A stretch of DNA of 64,000 nt from Budorcas taxicolor (Eukaryota > Chordata > Mammalia > Artiodactyla > Bovidae). Positions within the stretch are counted from its first letter, which is position 1; each line of letters begins with the position of its first letter. The stretch spans positions 157,714,004-157,778,003 of the forward strand of contig NC_068911.1 of assembly GCF_023091745.1 (NCBI RefSeq). The letters run 5' to 3'. Both the position numbers and the translations under genes were made by a program. The notes under the pieces are model-generated. The model saw only the letters and a program-made list of their open reading frames with translations. It searched no databases and was not told where the DNA came from. Positions 36,650 through 47,602 of the stretch are shown piece by piece.

Positions 36650-37283
36650 TTACAGGCTGTCTCTGTGGGGTCCGATGCCAGAGTCCAAGTCCTGGCTCAG
36701 CCATGGATCAGCAATGTGATGAGATGTGATGATGGATAAGAGACTTCACGTCTCTAGGTGTCATCTGTAAACTGAGGAAAGGAAGCGTGGTAACAGTTAC
36801 AATGACCATACAATTGCTGGTCCAAACCAGGACCCTTCTAGAGGTGCTATTAATAAAGACACCAGAATATTAGGCATAAATAGGGACTATGCAGAGACAA
36901 AATTGGATGCATGGTCACCTTGGTAGTAATTTCTACCAGGTATGGTTGCTATGGAGCTTCTCCGGTAGCTCAGCTGGTGAAGAATCTGCCTGCAATGCAG
37001 GAGACCCTGGATCGATTCCTGGGTTGGGAAGATCCCCTGGAGGAGGGCATGGCAACCCACTCCAGTATTCTTGTCTGGAGAATCTCCATGGACAGAGGAG
37101 TCTGGCAGGCTATAGTTCATGGGGGTCACAAAGAGTTGGACATGGCTGAGCAGCTAAGCACAGCACAGCATAGCACAACACATGGTTGCTATGAAAGTCA
37201 AATAAGGTGAAAAAATCAAAATAGGTGATCCATGTGAAATCATTTAGGCAGGTATTCGGTATAACGGTGTCAATAAATGTTAG
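36650..37283 (-). mobile_element. MIR-like sequence split by a Bov-tA
   Basis: 36650-36810 resembles an antisense MIR ('ctaggtgtcatctgtaaact'), and 37194-37283 carries an MIR-type end ('gtgtcaataaatgttagc'). The SINE at 36954-37181 lies between them. Confidence 0.5.
36954..37181 (+). mobile_element. Bov-tA SINE
   Basis: Full sense copy with an 'agcacagcacagcatagc' tail. Perfect 12-bp TSD, 'atggttgctatg', at 36942-36953 and 37182-37193. Confidence 0.95.
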
Positions 37284-37734
37284 CAACATGAGCAGGACTT
37301 AAGGGTCAAGGGATCTAATTTGAATATGATAAGAAGTGCTGAGCAGCTATGGAACTTGGTTCTGCATGGAGGTGGCTGGCTAGGAAGGAGATTAAATTCC
37401 AGACTGGGAGGGAATGGGAGCCCCAGACATTAGATGGAGGAGGGATAGAAGCAAGATCTGAAGCTTCACTAATCATGGTGACTGAGGTTAGGGGCAGAGG
37501 AAGGAGAGGAAAGAGTTCCAACTCAGTGTTCATGTGGCCTCTTGAGAACTTGGTTTCCTCTAACCTGGGATCCCTAAATCCTCACTTCTGATTTCAAAAT
37601 CTACTCCACCCCCCGTGAAGGGCTATTTCCCCATTTCCATTTAGATATTCTGCTTCCTGCCAAGTTCAACATTGCTTTTGTGCCTTGTTTCTGAGTCAGC
37701 TCTGCCTTGCAACTGTCCTGTTCTGCGTGTTTTT
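37284..37734. other. No recognisable feature
   Basis: Non-coding; nothing recognised. Confidence 0.45.
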
Positions 37735-37965
37735 ATTTAATTTTTCTTTTATATTGGAGTATAATTGATTTACAAAGTTGTGTTGGTTTCAGGTGTACAG
37801 TAAGGTGATTCAGTGATGCATATACTTCTATCCATTCTTTTTCATATAAGTTATTATAGACTGTTGAGTAGAGTTCCTTGCGCTATACAGTAGGTCCTTG
37901 TTGATCATCTCTTTTATATACAGTAGTTGTCTGTTGGTTTTAATGGCTGCACCATTGTTCTTTAG
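37735..37965 (-). mobile_element. L1 3' UTR fragment
   Basis: Antisense L1 3' region: 'tattggagtataattgattt', 'ggtttcaggtgtacagtaag', 'ctatacagtaggtccttgtt'. No poly-A tail or TSD is clear. Confidence 0.8.
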
Positions 37966-38566
37966 ACTTTAGAGTAATCTTTGTTGCCTCCTTCTTCATG
38001 GCCATGCACACGCAATAGGCAACAAGCCCAGCTCGTAAGCACAGCTGGTGGAGGAGAAGGGTCAGAGAACAGCACATGCTGGGAATATATGTGAAACCCA
38101 GGCTTGCTGACACAGGGGGCTCATCTCAGGAATGGTGAGCACAAGAACTGAAGTCCAGAGCTCCCAGCAAGCCAAGGAGGACCAGAGTAGAATCTGGAAA
38201 GAGAGTCATTACCAGACATGCAATGTGGCCCAAAGCCACGGAGAGGATGTTAAATCTGGAGACAGATTCCCAGAGGGAAGACTGGTGTCCAGAAGAGAGT
38301 GGAGAACCCAGGGGGCTCCAGAAGAGGAGCACGATGTGGCTGTGTGGCGCTGGGGATACAGACAGCATTCCATGGAACGAATACGTGTCTCTCTGGCTGT
38401 CTCCCATCTGTGTTTTCTCCCGTCTGTGTTTTCTCCAGTATAGGTTCCAAAATCTGTGAAGGTATATGACCTCAGATCTCCCAGAGACTTGTGAGATTCC
38501 TTGTTTCAATTCCTTGTGCCACCCCCCAGGTCTAGTTCTTATCACTTGCAATCTCATGGTATTCTA
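37966..38566. other. No recognisable feature
   Basis: Non-coding. Frames on both strands (103 and 143 codons, 38126-38557) overlap and show no recognised domain. A 'tctgtgttttctccc' motif is repeated near 38405-38435. Confidence 0.45.
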
Positions 38567-38577
38567 AGAGCCAGTCA

Positions 38578-38789
38578 TTGTGTGGGCCTGTTTAGTTCCT
38601 CAATCATGTCTGACTCTTTGGACCCTGTGTACTGTAGCCTGCCAGACTCCTCTGTCCATGGGATTTCCCAGGCAAGAATACTAGAGTGGATTGCCATTCC
38701 CTTCTCTGTGGGATCTTCCCGACTCAGGGAAGGAACCCATATCTCCTGCACTGCAGGCAGTCTTAACCATTGAGCCACCAGGGAAGCCC
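38578..38789 (-). mobile_element. Bov-tA SINE
   Basis: Full antisense copy. TSD 'agagccagtca' (38567-38577) and 'agagccagaca' (38790-38800), one mismatch. Confidence 0.94.
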
Positions 38790-38800
38790 AGAGCCAGACA

Positions 38801-39149
38801 TAGATGATTTAAAAATGGCAATCTAAAAAAAAAACAAACAAAATATAGCAATCTATTTCCAATTCCCAATAACTGTTACATGAGTTACATGTTTTCCATC
38901 TTTTTCTTAAAATTTTGCTTCTCTTGCTGCTTGTCTGTGAGTCAGCACGAGTAGATGAATGAATATGAATGAATAAGCGGCAAATGAACTTACTAAAATC
39001 ACTTGGAAGCATCTGGTTTTACTTGGCTCAGCACCTTGGTGTTTTTTTTGTATTATTGTTTTTCTTTGTAAATATTTACTTACATCCTCCTTACATCGTC
39101 CTCAGTGTCAGAAGCAATGACCCATCTCTGTGCACTCATCAATTTCAGC
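38801..39149. other. No recognisable feature
   Basis: AT-rich non-coding sequence with A- and T-rich runs. Confidence 0.45.
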
Positions 39150-39440
39150 ATCTTGCTCCATCTATCACTCCTCTCCCTTCTGCTGGCTCCTTCCCCTCAG
39201 CAGCATAAAAGCTTCTTCCACACATCATACAGACAAAAATAACATCTTTTCAACCCTGAAATTTCTATGGCTCCTGAACTCTCTAACCTTCCCTTCCAGG
39301 CAAACAACTAGAAAGCATCATCTAAAGGCCCTATTTTTTTCCTTCCTCTTCTCCCATCCACTCTTAACACCCTGACACTCACTTCACTGACTTCTTCCTC
39401 TTAACCGAAGGGTCATCAATAACCTCTGCCAGTGATTTCT
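39150..39440 (+). mobile_element. Possible L2-like LINE fragment
   Basis: CT-rich 'cttctcccatccactcttaa' followed by 'gggtcatcaataacctctgc' recalls sense L2. Heavily decayed. Confidence 0.35.
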
Positions 39441-39705
39441 AGATGGAAAAAAGACGGCTGACATCCTGCAATGTACTTTTTTCTCTTACAAAAGTGTTGC
39501 TCTTGAAATATCACCCATAGTACGAAATTTCATGTGCAAACTTCCAAGGCTGCTTCTGCATGTTACCCCAGGGAGCAGGTTCAGCTTAATGAGGTGTTAA
39601 TATGTCAACCTTCCTTCCTCCTTCCGTCCTTTCCTTCTTAATAATCTTGGAAAGAGGAAAGGAAGGAAGGGAGGGGGGTGGAAAGGGAAAGAAGAAATCT
39701 CCATT

Positions 39706-39830
39706 TAATGAATATTTACTGAAGGTCAGCCTCTGCCAGGCACTGTCTCAAGCTAGGGCAGTGAACATGGAGACAAGAACTCTTGCCCCTTGGGGATTAC
39801 ATTCTGGTGTCAATCTCAAATAAAATACAA
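39706..39830 (+). mobile_element. Ancient repeat fragment
   Basis: 'ctctgccaggcactgtctca' and 'ggggattacattctggtg' match a widespread old mammalian repeat (L2/MIR-like; family uncertain). Confidence 0.4.
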
Positions 39831-39883
39831 TGTCCTATTAGTAAAAGCTTACCCATAAATACCACAATGGTATTTTTGAATGG

Positions 39884-40380
39884 ATTATTTTTAATTTTTT
39901 TAATTAAAATATATTTTTACAATGCTGTGTTGGTTTCTGCCATACAACAATGCAAATCAGCCATAATTATACGTACTTCCCTTCCCTCGATGGCCTCCCT
40001 CCCCTCCCCCATCTTATCCCTCTAAGTCATCAGAGAGCACCAGACTGGGCTCCCTATGTTACACAGAAACTTCTCACCAGCTAGCCATCTTACAGGCGAT
40101 AGGGTATGTATGTTGATGCTACTTTCTCCATTCATCCCACTCTCTCATCGACTGATGAATGGATAAAGAAGATATGGTACATATATACAATGGAATGTTA
40201 CTCAGCCACAAAAAGCATGAATTCAAGTCAGTTCTAGTGAGCAGGACGAATCAAGAGCCTGTTATACATAGTGAAGGAAGTCACAAAGAGATAAACAACA
40301 CATATATATGGAATCTAGTAAAATGATATTGATGAACCTATTTGCAGGGTAAGAAAGGAGATGCAGATGTAGAGAACGGA
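39884..40380 (-). mobile_element. Ruminant L1 with inverted 5' part
   Basis: 39884-40146 is antisense L1 3' end (T-rich terminus at left, 'gtgttggtttctgccataca', 'cccatcttatccctctaagt'). 40147-40380 is L1 in sense orientation ('actgatgaatggataaagaa' to 'agatgtagagaacgga'). The distal end of the inverted part lies, in L1 order, roughly 25 bases upstream of where the 3' part begins. This is the layout twin priming gives. No clear TSD. Confidence 0.85.
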
Positions 40381-40780
40381 TGGGTTCTTTATCCTAAAAT
40401 GAGCACCGTCTGGTGCACTGTCCAAAATTTCAGAGGAGAAAAATTAAGTCCAAAGAAGCAACTTCTCCTAGGTCTCCAACCTGAGAATTATAACCTGACA
40501 ATACATAGCAGTAAATGTTAGAACTCATTCTATTGAATGCCAAGTGCTTGGGAAAGCTCAGCAGTAGACCGAAAGCTTTATTATGTGTGATGTAACAGGT
40601 TCCCCCTGATGGTTCTTCAGAACACATCCTGCTTGGTGTTACAAGGCACTGATCCAGTCATTGTTAAATTGACAAGTGACCTTAAATTCGAAAACTATAG
40701 ACTATCAAAGAGTAAGAGCATGTGGCTTTTCACATCACACACCTTCTATACAAAAATACAGCTGGCCCCAAGAAACTGAT
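40381..40780. other. No recognisable feature
   Basis: Non-coding; nothing recognised. Confidence 0.45.
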
Positions 40781-40803
40781 ACACAGACACACAGACACAC
40801 ACA

Positions 40804-40836
<33 letters not shown>
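40781..40836 (+). repeat. CA microsatellite
   Basis: Interrupted ACAG/AC units followed by about 15 uninterrupted CA units. Likely length-polymorphic. Confidence 0.95.
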
Positions 40837-40840
<4 letters not shown>

Positions 40841-41868
40841 ACTAGCTTTACAGGTCACCCTTCAGTCTCATTGCTGCAGTTCCTAACCATTTGTGTATCT
40901 GGCTTCTAAAAACACAAGGAAATAATCATGACCTCTGGGCAACTCTTAGCGTTTGAAAATATACATTCTGTTTATTACAGTCATTAATGGAATTGTACTT
41001 TCCATGTATGGAAGACCAAAAGGTAAATGCTTTAATAGGGAAAGAAACAACCCACTTAACTACTCTTCTCTTTTGTCTTTCCTTTTTCTGATAGGAACAG
41101 CCAACATGAGACCTACCCCTCTAATGGATGCTTAAGTGTACGGTAGTATAGGATGGTCACTTATGGACACAATGTAGTGCAGCAAATCTGACAGAATTGA
41201 ACTTCATCCCCATTGCCTAGCAGTCCTTCTTTCCCCTTCTCCACTTAAAAAAGAAATAAACATATCTTAGAGCAGCCTATTCCACATTTCAACTGCTTTG
41301 TTTTGAGCACTTCCTGTCCACAGCTCATGGAAAGTAATAACACCAATCCGGCTAGGAGGCCAAGAGAATTTCAACATATTTACAACATCTGGAGGGTATC
41401 TTTGCCAAGAGAGGGGCAGGATGTAGGGACTGGAATGGTGAGTCCATGTACCCATCACAGCCTCTCTGACTTCTCTTTGAGGAGAAGGGCTTCAGAACAG
41501 TGTTCTAGCTATTCCTCAAAAGAAAAACAATTACTAGAAAGTGAGGTGTTAATTTGGCACTAAAGGAATTAACCTGCTGAACTGGTTTAGTGCTGCTTTC
41601 TAGTAACAGTGGGAAGCCAGAGATTATTACGGGTTAGTGGTATCTTATCAACATTTTTAAATGATTAGCTTTAAAGTTGCTAGTTAGCTGATAACAGTAC
41701 AAGTAATAGTAGTTTTGACAATCTTTCAAGGTATGTGCATTTGGCAACAGGTATACAGGAGGCAAAAGCAGGTGCTGGGGATGTTGGTACCCGTGGTGGG
41801 GCTTACCAGAGGTATGCAACTGTATACAACAGAGAGCCTAAAGACCAGTTTTATTCAAAGTACTATGA
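40837..41868. other. No recognisable feature
   Basis: Non-coding. A pyrimidine tract followed by 'gatag' near 41095 resembles a splice acceptor, but no exon follows convincingly. Confidence 0.45.
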
Positions 41869-41878
41869 AAGATGAGAG

Positions 41879-42101
41879 TGAAGTGAAGTGAAATGAAAAT
41901 CGCTCAGTCGTGTCCGACCCTTTGTGACCTCATGGACTGTGTAGTCTGCCAGGCTCCTCTGTCCATGGAATTCTCCAGGCCAGAATCCTGGAGTGGGTAG
42001 CCATTCCCTTCTCCAGAGGATCTTCTCAACCCAGGAATCGAACCTAGATCTCCTGCATTGCAGGTGGATTCTTTACCAACTGAGCCATCAGGGAAGTCTG
42101 G
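41879..42101 (-). mobile_element. Bov-tA SINE
   Basis: Full antisense copy with a GTGAA-type tail. TSD 'aagatgagag' at 41869-41878 and 42102-42111. Confidence 0.94.
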
Positions 42102-42111
42102 AAGATGAGAG

Positions 42112-43559
42112 GCGGTAGTTAATTTGGCCAGGAGAGTTAATGTGGTTTCTTAGAGACTAAAAGATTTGAGCCTCATTAAGGATGAATGAATAAATGATGT
42201 TTGGAAAGTAAAGTGAGGAAAGGAGTTTCAAAGGAGAACGGCTGTGCCCCTCATGGAGGCAGGGCACTTATGCAGATGGATTGACTTCCTGCCTGAGGCA
42301 GAAATCTCTTAATATGAGCACTGCCCCCTGGTGTCCATTGTGAGAAGAGGCTTCAAGTGCAAATATCCTCTGCCGTTACTGGTTTGTAAGTCATCCTCAG
42401 TATCATTTCATCGTTGTATCATCTCTTCAGGTCTCATCCTTAAGTGGCATGATGAATAAAAGCGAGCATTCGCCAGGAAATGCAATAACAACAGTAACAA
42501 GAACATAAATCTTTCTCAGTGACTTAACTCAGAAATAAATCTGCTTCTGCTTAGGGCTCTTTATTGACACGTGAAAAAGAACCACTTCCATTTATTTCTC
42601 TGGTTTTAGTGGCTGACTTTTGGTCAACTGTTCAGCTCTCTTTAACTGGCGAGTAGACTGAGATAGAGAAAGTGTTTCTGTGACTACTTATCACGGTGTG
42701 ACAATAGCTGGATCATGCTTCAAGGAGCTGATCGTGGGCTCAGGCGGACAGACAGATACCCCACAAATGTAGACGGAAAGGAACCAGTGGAGAGCATCTC
42801 ATTACCCACAGCTTCCAGGAGCGGTCCAGAGTGTTGTGAGATGTCGGGAACACACTGAAGAATTGGTACAAACCGTTATCAGTGCTGCTGGGGTGGGATG
42901 CGCAGGTAAGAACTGATGAACGATCAGGGAAAAAATTTATGTAACGTTACAAATGCCATTTCTAATTAATAATGGAAAAGAATTTCAGGAGGTCACAATT
43001 ATAGTTTAGAGTTGGAGTTTGGAGTTAATTCCCTCAAGGAGATTTTGAGCTCCCTGAGGGTGCAAGGTGGATCTTTGTTCCACCATTCCACCAGAAAATG
43101 GATCTTCACAACAGAATTATCTCTAGAGGTACAACACCCTCAATTAGAATCAGAGGAAAGACACACAATCCTGAAGTCACGCTTTACTGATTTCGTTGAC
43201 TTCGCATTTAATCAAATGAATCTTTTGTTCAAAAAAGTATATATTCAAAGCACAGAGATACTCTCCACTTATTTTAGTTTCAAATAAAAGGCTTTATCTA
43301 AAAGCAGTTCTTGTTCCAGATTTAATGGAGTTGGTATTTCATGTGTATCCCTAATCCCTAATGAGCTTCCTTGTCTGCTAAAACTACAAGAAATAGTGTC
43401 TCTTTAAAGTTCCATCATGTGTATTTAACCTGATAATATAAGGTTAATGACTTCCAAGTCATTTTGGGAACAGAAGCCATGTTTTCTCCCACGAAATGTT
43501 CAAAGGCAACTAGAGTCTTATACCTATCCCTCAGGTTTAATCGTTACCAAGCCCGCCAT
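42112..43559. other. Mostly featureless
   Basis: Single-copy-looking non-coding sequence with a CTCF-like motif at 42321. The 91-codon frame at 43012-43287 has no recognised domain. Confidence 0.45.
42321..42334 (-). promoter_or_regulatory. CTCF-like motif
   Basis: The reverse complement, 'acaccagggggcag', fits the 14-base CTCF core consensus at 13 positions. It is not inside a SINE. Binding is inferred only. Confidence 0.4.
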
Positions 43560-43581
43560 TAAGTTCAGTTATTTCTGTGTG

Positions 43582-43816
43582 TTAGCCAGCTGATGTGAAG
43601 AGCTGACTCATTGGAAAAGACTCTGATGCTGGGAAAGATTGAGGGCAGGAGGAGAAGGGGATGACAGAGGATGAGACGGTTGGATGGCATCATCGACTTG
43701 ATGGACATGGGTTTGAGTGGACTCTTGGAGTTGATAGTGGACAGGGAGGCCTGGTGTGCTGCGGTTCATGGGGTTGCAAAGAGTTGGACATGACTGAGTG
43801 ACTGAACTGAACTGAG
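43582..43816 (+). mobile_element. BovB LINE 3' end
   Basis: Sense BovB last ~235 bases, from 'ttagccagctgatgtgaag' to 'tgactgaactgaactga', joined directly to an antisense Bov-tA. A 9-mer 'taagttcag' occurs at 43560-43568 and again after the SINE at 44015-44023. Confidence 0.92.
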
Positions 43817-44014
43817 TCATTGTTCCTGACTGACTTTTTGCAATCCCATGGACTGTAGCTTGCCAGGCTCCTCTGTCCATGGAATTCTCCAGGTAAGAAT
43901 ATTGGAGTGGGTTGCCATTCCCTTCTCCAGGGGATCTTCCCTACCCAGGGATCAAACACAGGTCTTCTGCATTGCAGGCAAATTCTTTACCATCTAAGCC
44001 ACCAGGTAAGCCCC
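43817..44014 (-). mobile_element. Bov-tA SINE
   Basis: Antisense copy whose 3' end abuts the BovB 3' end, giving a tail-to-tail composite. The head 'taagccaccaggtaagcc' is at the right. Confidence 0.92.
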
Positions 44015-44162
44015 TAAGTTCAGCTAGCTTACCAAAAGTAAATATTAGAATGACAAATCCAAGAAGCTATTTGATAATCCTAAAGCTGGTGATGACTAAC
44101 ATTTCTTGAACATGTCCTATTTCCTCAGCATTTTCTTATTTAATCTGTGATGTAAGCATATG

Positions 44163-45220
44163 ATTATCTCTTATAGTGGGTTAAATGTGGCTCTTAAAAA
44201 GATATCTCTACATCCTAATCCCTGAAACTGGCAGATACAACCTTTTTCTGGGAAAAAGTTCTTTGCAGATATAATTAAATTAAGGTTTAAGATGAGATAA
44301 TCTTGGATTATCTGAATGGGCCCTAAACCCACTGACTGTTGTTCAGTTGCTAAGTCATGTCCAACTCTTTGCAATTCTATGCACTGCAGCACACCAAGCT
44401 TCCCTGTCTTTCACTATCTGATGGAGTTTGCTCAAGTTCATCTCCATTGAGTCAGTGATGCTATCTAACAATCTCATTCTCTGCCATCTCCCTCTCCTTT
44501 TGCCTTCAATCTTTCCCAACATCAGGGTCTTCCAATGAGTTAGTTCTTCTCATCAGATGGCCAAAGTGTTGGAGCTTCATCTTTAGTATCAGTCCTTCCA
44601 ATGAATATTCAGGGATGATTTCCTTTAGGATTCATTGGTTTGATCTCCTCGCAGTCCAAGGGACTCTCAAGAGTCTTCTCTAGCATCACAATTCAAAAAC
44701 ATCCATTCTTCAGTGCTCAGCCTTCTTTATGATCCAACTCTCACATTCATACATGACTACTGGAAAAACCAAAGCTTTAACTATATGGACCTTTATTGGC
44801 AAAGTGACATATTTGGTTTTTAATACGCTGTCTAGGTTTATCATAACTTTCCTTTCAAGAAGCAAGGAGCAGATTTTATTTTCTTGGACTCCAAAATTAC
44901 TGCAGCCATGAAATTAAAAGATGCTTGCCCCTTGGAAAGAAAGTTATGATAAACCTAAACAGCATATTAAAAACCTACTGATAGGTGTCCTTATAAAAGA
45001 CAGAAGAGGGGAAGACACAGAAAGAAGAGACAGCAATGTGAAGAAGGATCAGGGGTTGGAGTTTGCAGTCACAAGCCAAGAAAGGCCTGGAGTCACCAAA
45101 AACTGGAAGACACAGGAAAGATTTGCCCAAAGAACCTCGAGAAGAGTGCAGACTTGCTGACTAGTAGATTCACTGACCACTTCTGGCCTGTAAAAAATTC
45201 CTGTTGTTGTAAATGTAAGT
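44163..45220 (+). mobile_element. Ancient LTR-like repeat split by BovB
   Basis: Two parts of one old repeat: 44163-44335 ('catcctaatccctgaaactg', 'cttggattatctgaatgggc') and 44982-45220 ('aggtgtccttataaaagaca', 'cagtcacaagccaagaaagg', 'cacttctggcctgtaaaa'). Same family as 14380-14750. BovB inserted between them. Confidence 0.7.
44336..44970 (-). mobile_element. BovB LINE with inverted 5' part
   Basis: 44336-44873 is antisense BovB 3' sequence. 44874-44970 is BovB in sense orientation ('ttttattttcttggactcca' to 'cagcatatta'). About 52 bases of BovB occur in both parts (44817-44871 inverted; 44922-44973 sense) and share variants such as 'gttatgataaacc'. A single 11-bp TSD encloses all: 'aaacccactga' (44325-44335) and 'aaacctactga' (44971-44981), one mismatch. 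Confidence 0.93.
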
Positions 45221-45248
45221 TGCCCATTTGTGGTAATTGGTTATGGTA

Positions 45249-45441
45249 GGCTTGGTGCAGTAGTAAAGAAACCACCTGCTAACGCAAGAGACACAAGAGA
45301 CTCAAGTTTGATCCCTGGGTCAGGAATATCCCATGGAGTAGGAAATGGCAACCCACTCCAGTATTCTTGCCTAGAAAATTCTATGGGCAGAGGAGCTTAC
45401 AATCCATGGGGTTGCAAAGAGTTGGACATGACTGAGCACTT
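45249..45441 (+). mobile_element. Bov-tA SINE
   Basis: Sense copy with a shortened head and body, ending 'ggacatgactgagcac'. It lies just beyond the ancient repeat. Confidence 0.88.
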
Positions 45442-45609
45442 GCAAACTCACAAAAAACAAAGCCATGCTTGAACTCATCTTTCCAACTCAAAATCTAGGC
45501 TTTCGGCATAAAGCCACAGGCCTGGTTTAACAGTCTAGAGAGCATTTATTTTCCTAAGAAAAAACCAAGAATGCCAAGAGTGTGCTGATGCAGAGTTTCA
45601 GAGCAGCCC

Positions 45610-45960
45610 TTCCAGAAGCTTCCTGCCTCCAGAATCAATTGTTTGCATTAAAAGAGCCATTAGGGTCTGCCCGTCAGCCATTCAGTCCACATATCGCCCT
45701 GCTTTAGAGTCAGGGATAAAAGCTGCTCTACGCTTGACCCCCAAAGGAGCAGCCTTGGACTTGCTTTGTTTCTCTAATCATACGCACCATCTTTACTCAT
45801 GCTGGGCCATGATACAATGGAGGAGGAACATTAAATTAAATCTATAAAGAGCCTGAAATCAATCAAGCCCTTCATGAAACTAATTTTGGAAAAGAGGTCA
45901 TTAGATGTATTAGAATCAATTCGGAAGTGAATTGAGAAACAGGGACCTCATGTTCTCTTT
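45610..45960. promoter_or_regulatory. Candidate conserved non-coding block
   Basis: Between repeats, with homeodomain/POU-like cores ('caattgtttgcattaaaaga', 'gaaatcaatcaagccc', 'aaactaattttgg'). Impression only; no alignment. Confidence 0.2.
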
Positions 45961-46017
45961 AGGATAAAACCTTTTTGCCAGAGATAGAGTTTTTATTACC
46001 TTACACCAAAGGAGTCC

Positions 46018-46112
46018 TTTCCCTGGAGTCAGTGATGGGCAGGGAATCCTGGCGTCCTGCAGTCCATGGGGTTGCAAAGAGTCAGACATGACTGAGCGAC
46101 TGAACCGAACTG
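46018..46112 (+). mobile_element. 95-bp BovB 3' stub
   Basis: Only the last ~95 bases of sense BovB ('ggagtcagtgatgggcaggg' to 'gactgaaccgaactg'), with a perfect 10-bp TSD 'aaaggagtcc' at 46008-46017 and 46113-46122. A true insertion truncated almost at once. Confidence 0.92.
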
Positions 46113-46370
46113 AAAGGAGTCCAGCACCACAAAATAATGACGCATCTCAAGGAGTCAAATCAGTGATTTTATGATTCAAGGAGAACAGGATGCCAGTGCT
46201 GTCCCCCCACAAGGAGGACATCTAACTCCGTTCCATTCTCCAAAGGCCACTAGGCCAACTAACAGGGACACAAGAACATGATTTCAATAATTGGTGAATT
46301 TAGGGGAGATAAAAATATCTTTAAAACATGTAAAGTTCTGGCAATTCCAACTGGGCATTTACTAGAGCAT

Positions 46371-46793
46371 TGCTGCTTTTTAGTCGCTGAGTCATGGCCA
46401 ACTCTTTGCCACCTCACGGACTGCAGCACGCCAGGCTTCCCTGTCCTTCATTATCTCCCTGAGTTTGTTCAAACCCATGTCCATTGAGTCGGTGATGCCA
46501 TCCAACTATCTCATCCTCTGTCGCCCCCTTCTCCTCTTGCCCTCAATCTTTCCCAGCATCAAGGTCTCTTCCCATGAGTCAGCTCTTCTCATCAGGTGGG
46601 CAAAATATTGAAGCTTCAGCTCCAGCATCAACCCTTCCAATAAATATTCAGGATTGATCTCCTTTAGGATGGACTGGTTGGATCTCCTTGCTGTCCAAGG
46701 GACTCTCAAGAGTCTTCTCCAACACCACAGTTCAAAAGCATCAATTCTTCAGCACTCAGTCTTCTTTCTGGTCCAACTCTCACCTCTGTACTA
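46371..46793 (-). mobile_element. BovB LINE, 5'-truncated
   Basis: Antisense BovB 3' 0.42 kb with a perfect 11-bp TSD 'tactagagcat' at 46360-46370 and 46794-46804. The 67-codon antisense frame (46506-46709) is an RT C-terminal remnant. Confidence 0.95.
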
Positions 46794-46804
46794 TACTAGA
46801 GCAT

Positions 46805-47354
46805 GGCTGATTGAATATTAGTCACACATGTAACATCATTTTTATTTTTGCCAAATCACTGAATTACCTGCTATACACCTAACACAATCATTTGAAGCAA
46901 TGATTTAATTTCTTTTCATAAACTTATTTTAAATTGACCATCAACAGAATAGTATCAGCTTCCAAAAACAGAATAAGGTAATTTTAAACAATGAGGGCAA
47001 AATTAAAGAAATGTTGCTGTTCAGTTCCGGTTCAATACCATTGCCTCCCAAAGTTTAAGTCCAAACCCACTCTCTCTTTGCAAAAAGTGAGAGATTAGCA
47101 ACTATTAGGCAGGTGGTAAGGAAACCAACACTAAACTGAGATTTTTATCCTCAATGTAACCAGAAGTATTGATAAAGAACTAAAAAGAAAATAACTTTCT
47201 ATAGTGTGATTCAATGTTATTTAAAGCTGTGTGCGAAACTACCAAAAATAATCTTGAAAACACTCATTGGTCTGCTTTTCACACCTTGGGAAAGAGCACT
47301 AAAGGGGGACAGGTAAAGAAAATTTCTAAAACAAATAATAGTTTTACAGAACAA
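46805..47354. other. No recognisable feature
   Basis: AT-rich non-coding sequence. Confidence 0.45.
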
Positions 47355-47392
47355 ATATAATATATATAGATATCTATATATACATGTATCTG
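47355..47392. repeat. TA-rich simple repeat
   Basis: Imperfect TA/ATCTATA units next to a Bov-tA tail. Confidence 0.75.
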
Positions 47393-47397
47393 TTCAA

Positions 47398-47602
47398 GTG
47401 TGTATCCTCAGTCGCTCAGTCATGTCTGATTCTTTGCGACCCCGTGGACTATAGTCCACCAGGCTCCTCTGTCTATGGAATTTCCCAGGCAAGAATACTG
47501 GAGTGGGTTACCATTTCCTGCTCTAGGGGATCTTCCTGACCCAGGGATTGAACCTGTGTCTCTTCCATCTCCTGCACAGACAGATGGATTCTTTACCACT
47601 TA
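47398..47602 (-). mobile_element. Bov-tA SINE
   Basis: Antisense copy from 'tgtatcctcagtcgctcag' to a truncated head ending near 'ctttaccacttagg'. Confidence 0.92.

Noticed and set aside
38126..38557. 143-codon antisense frame with sense frames opposite
   Set aside because: Frames on both strands of similar length and no domain; typical of chance.
40781..40836. Direct-repeat array that might suggest a CRISPR-like structure
   Set aside because: It is a plain CA microsatellite; there are no spacers and the genome is mammalian.
41060..41135. Pyrimidine tract plus AG resembling a splice acceptor before a short frame
   Set aside because: The frame ends after about 14 codons past the AG and has no donor or homologous exon I can recognise.
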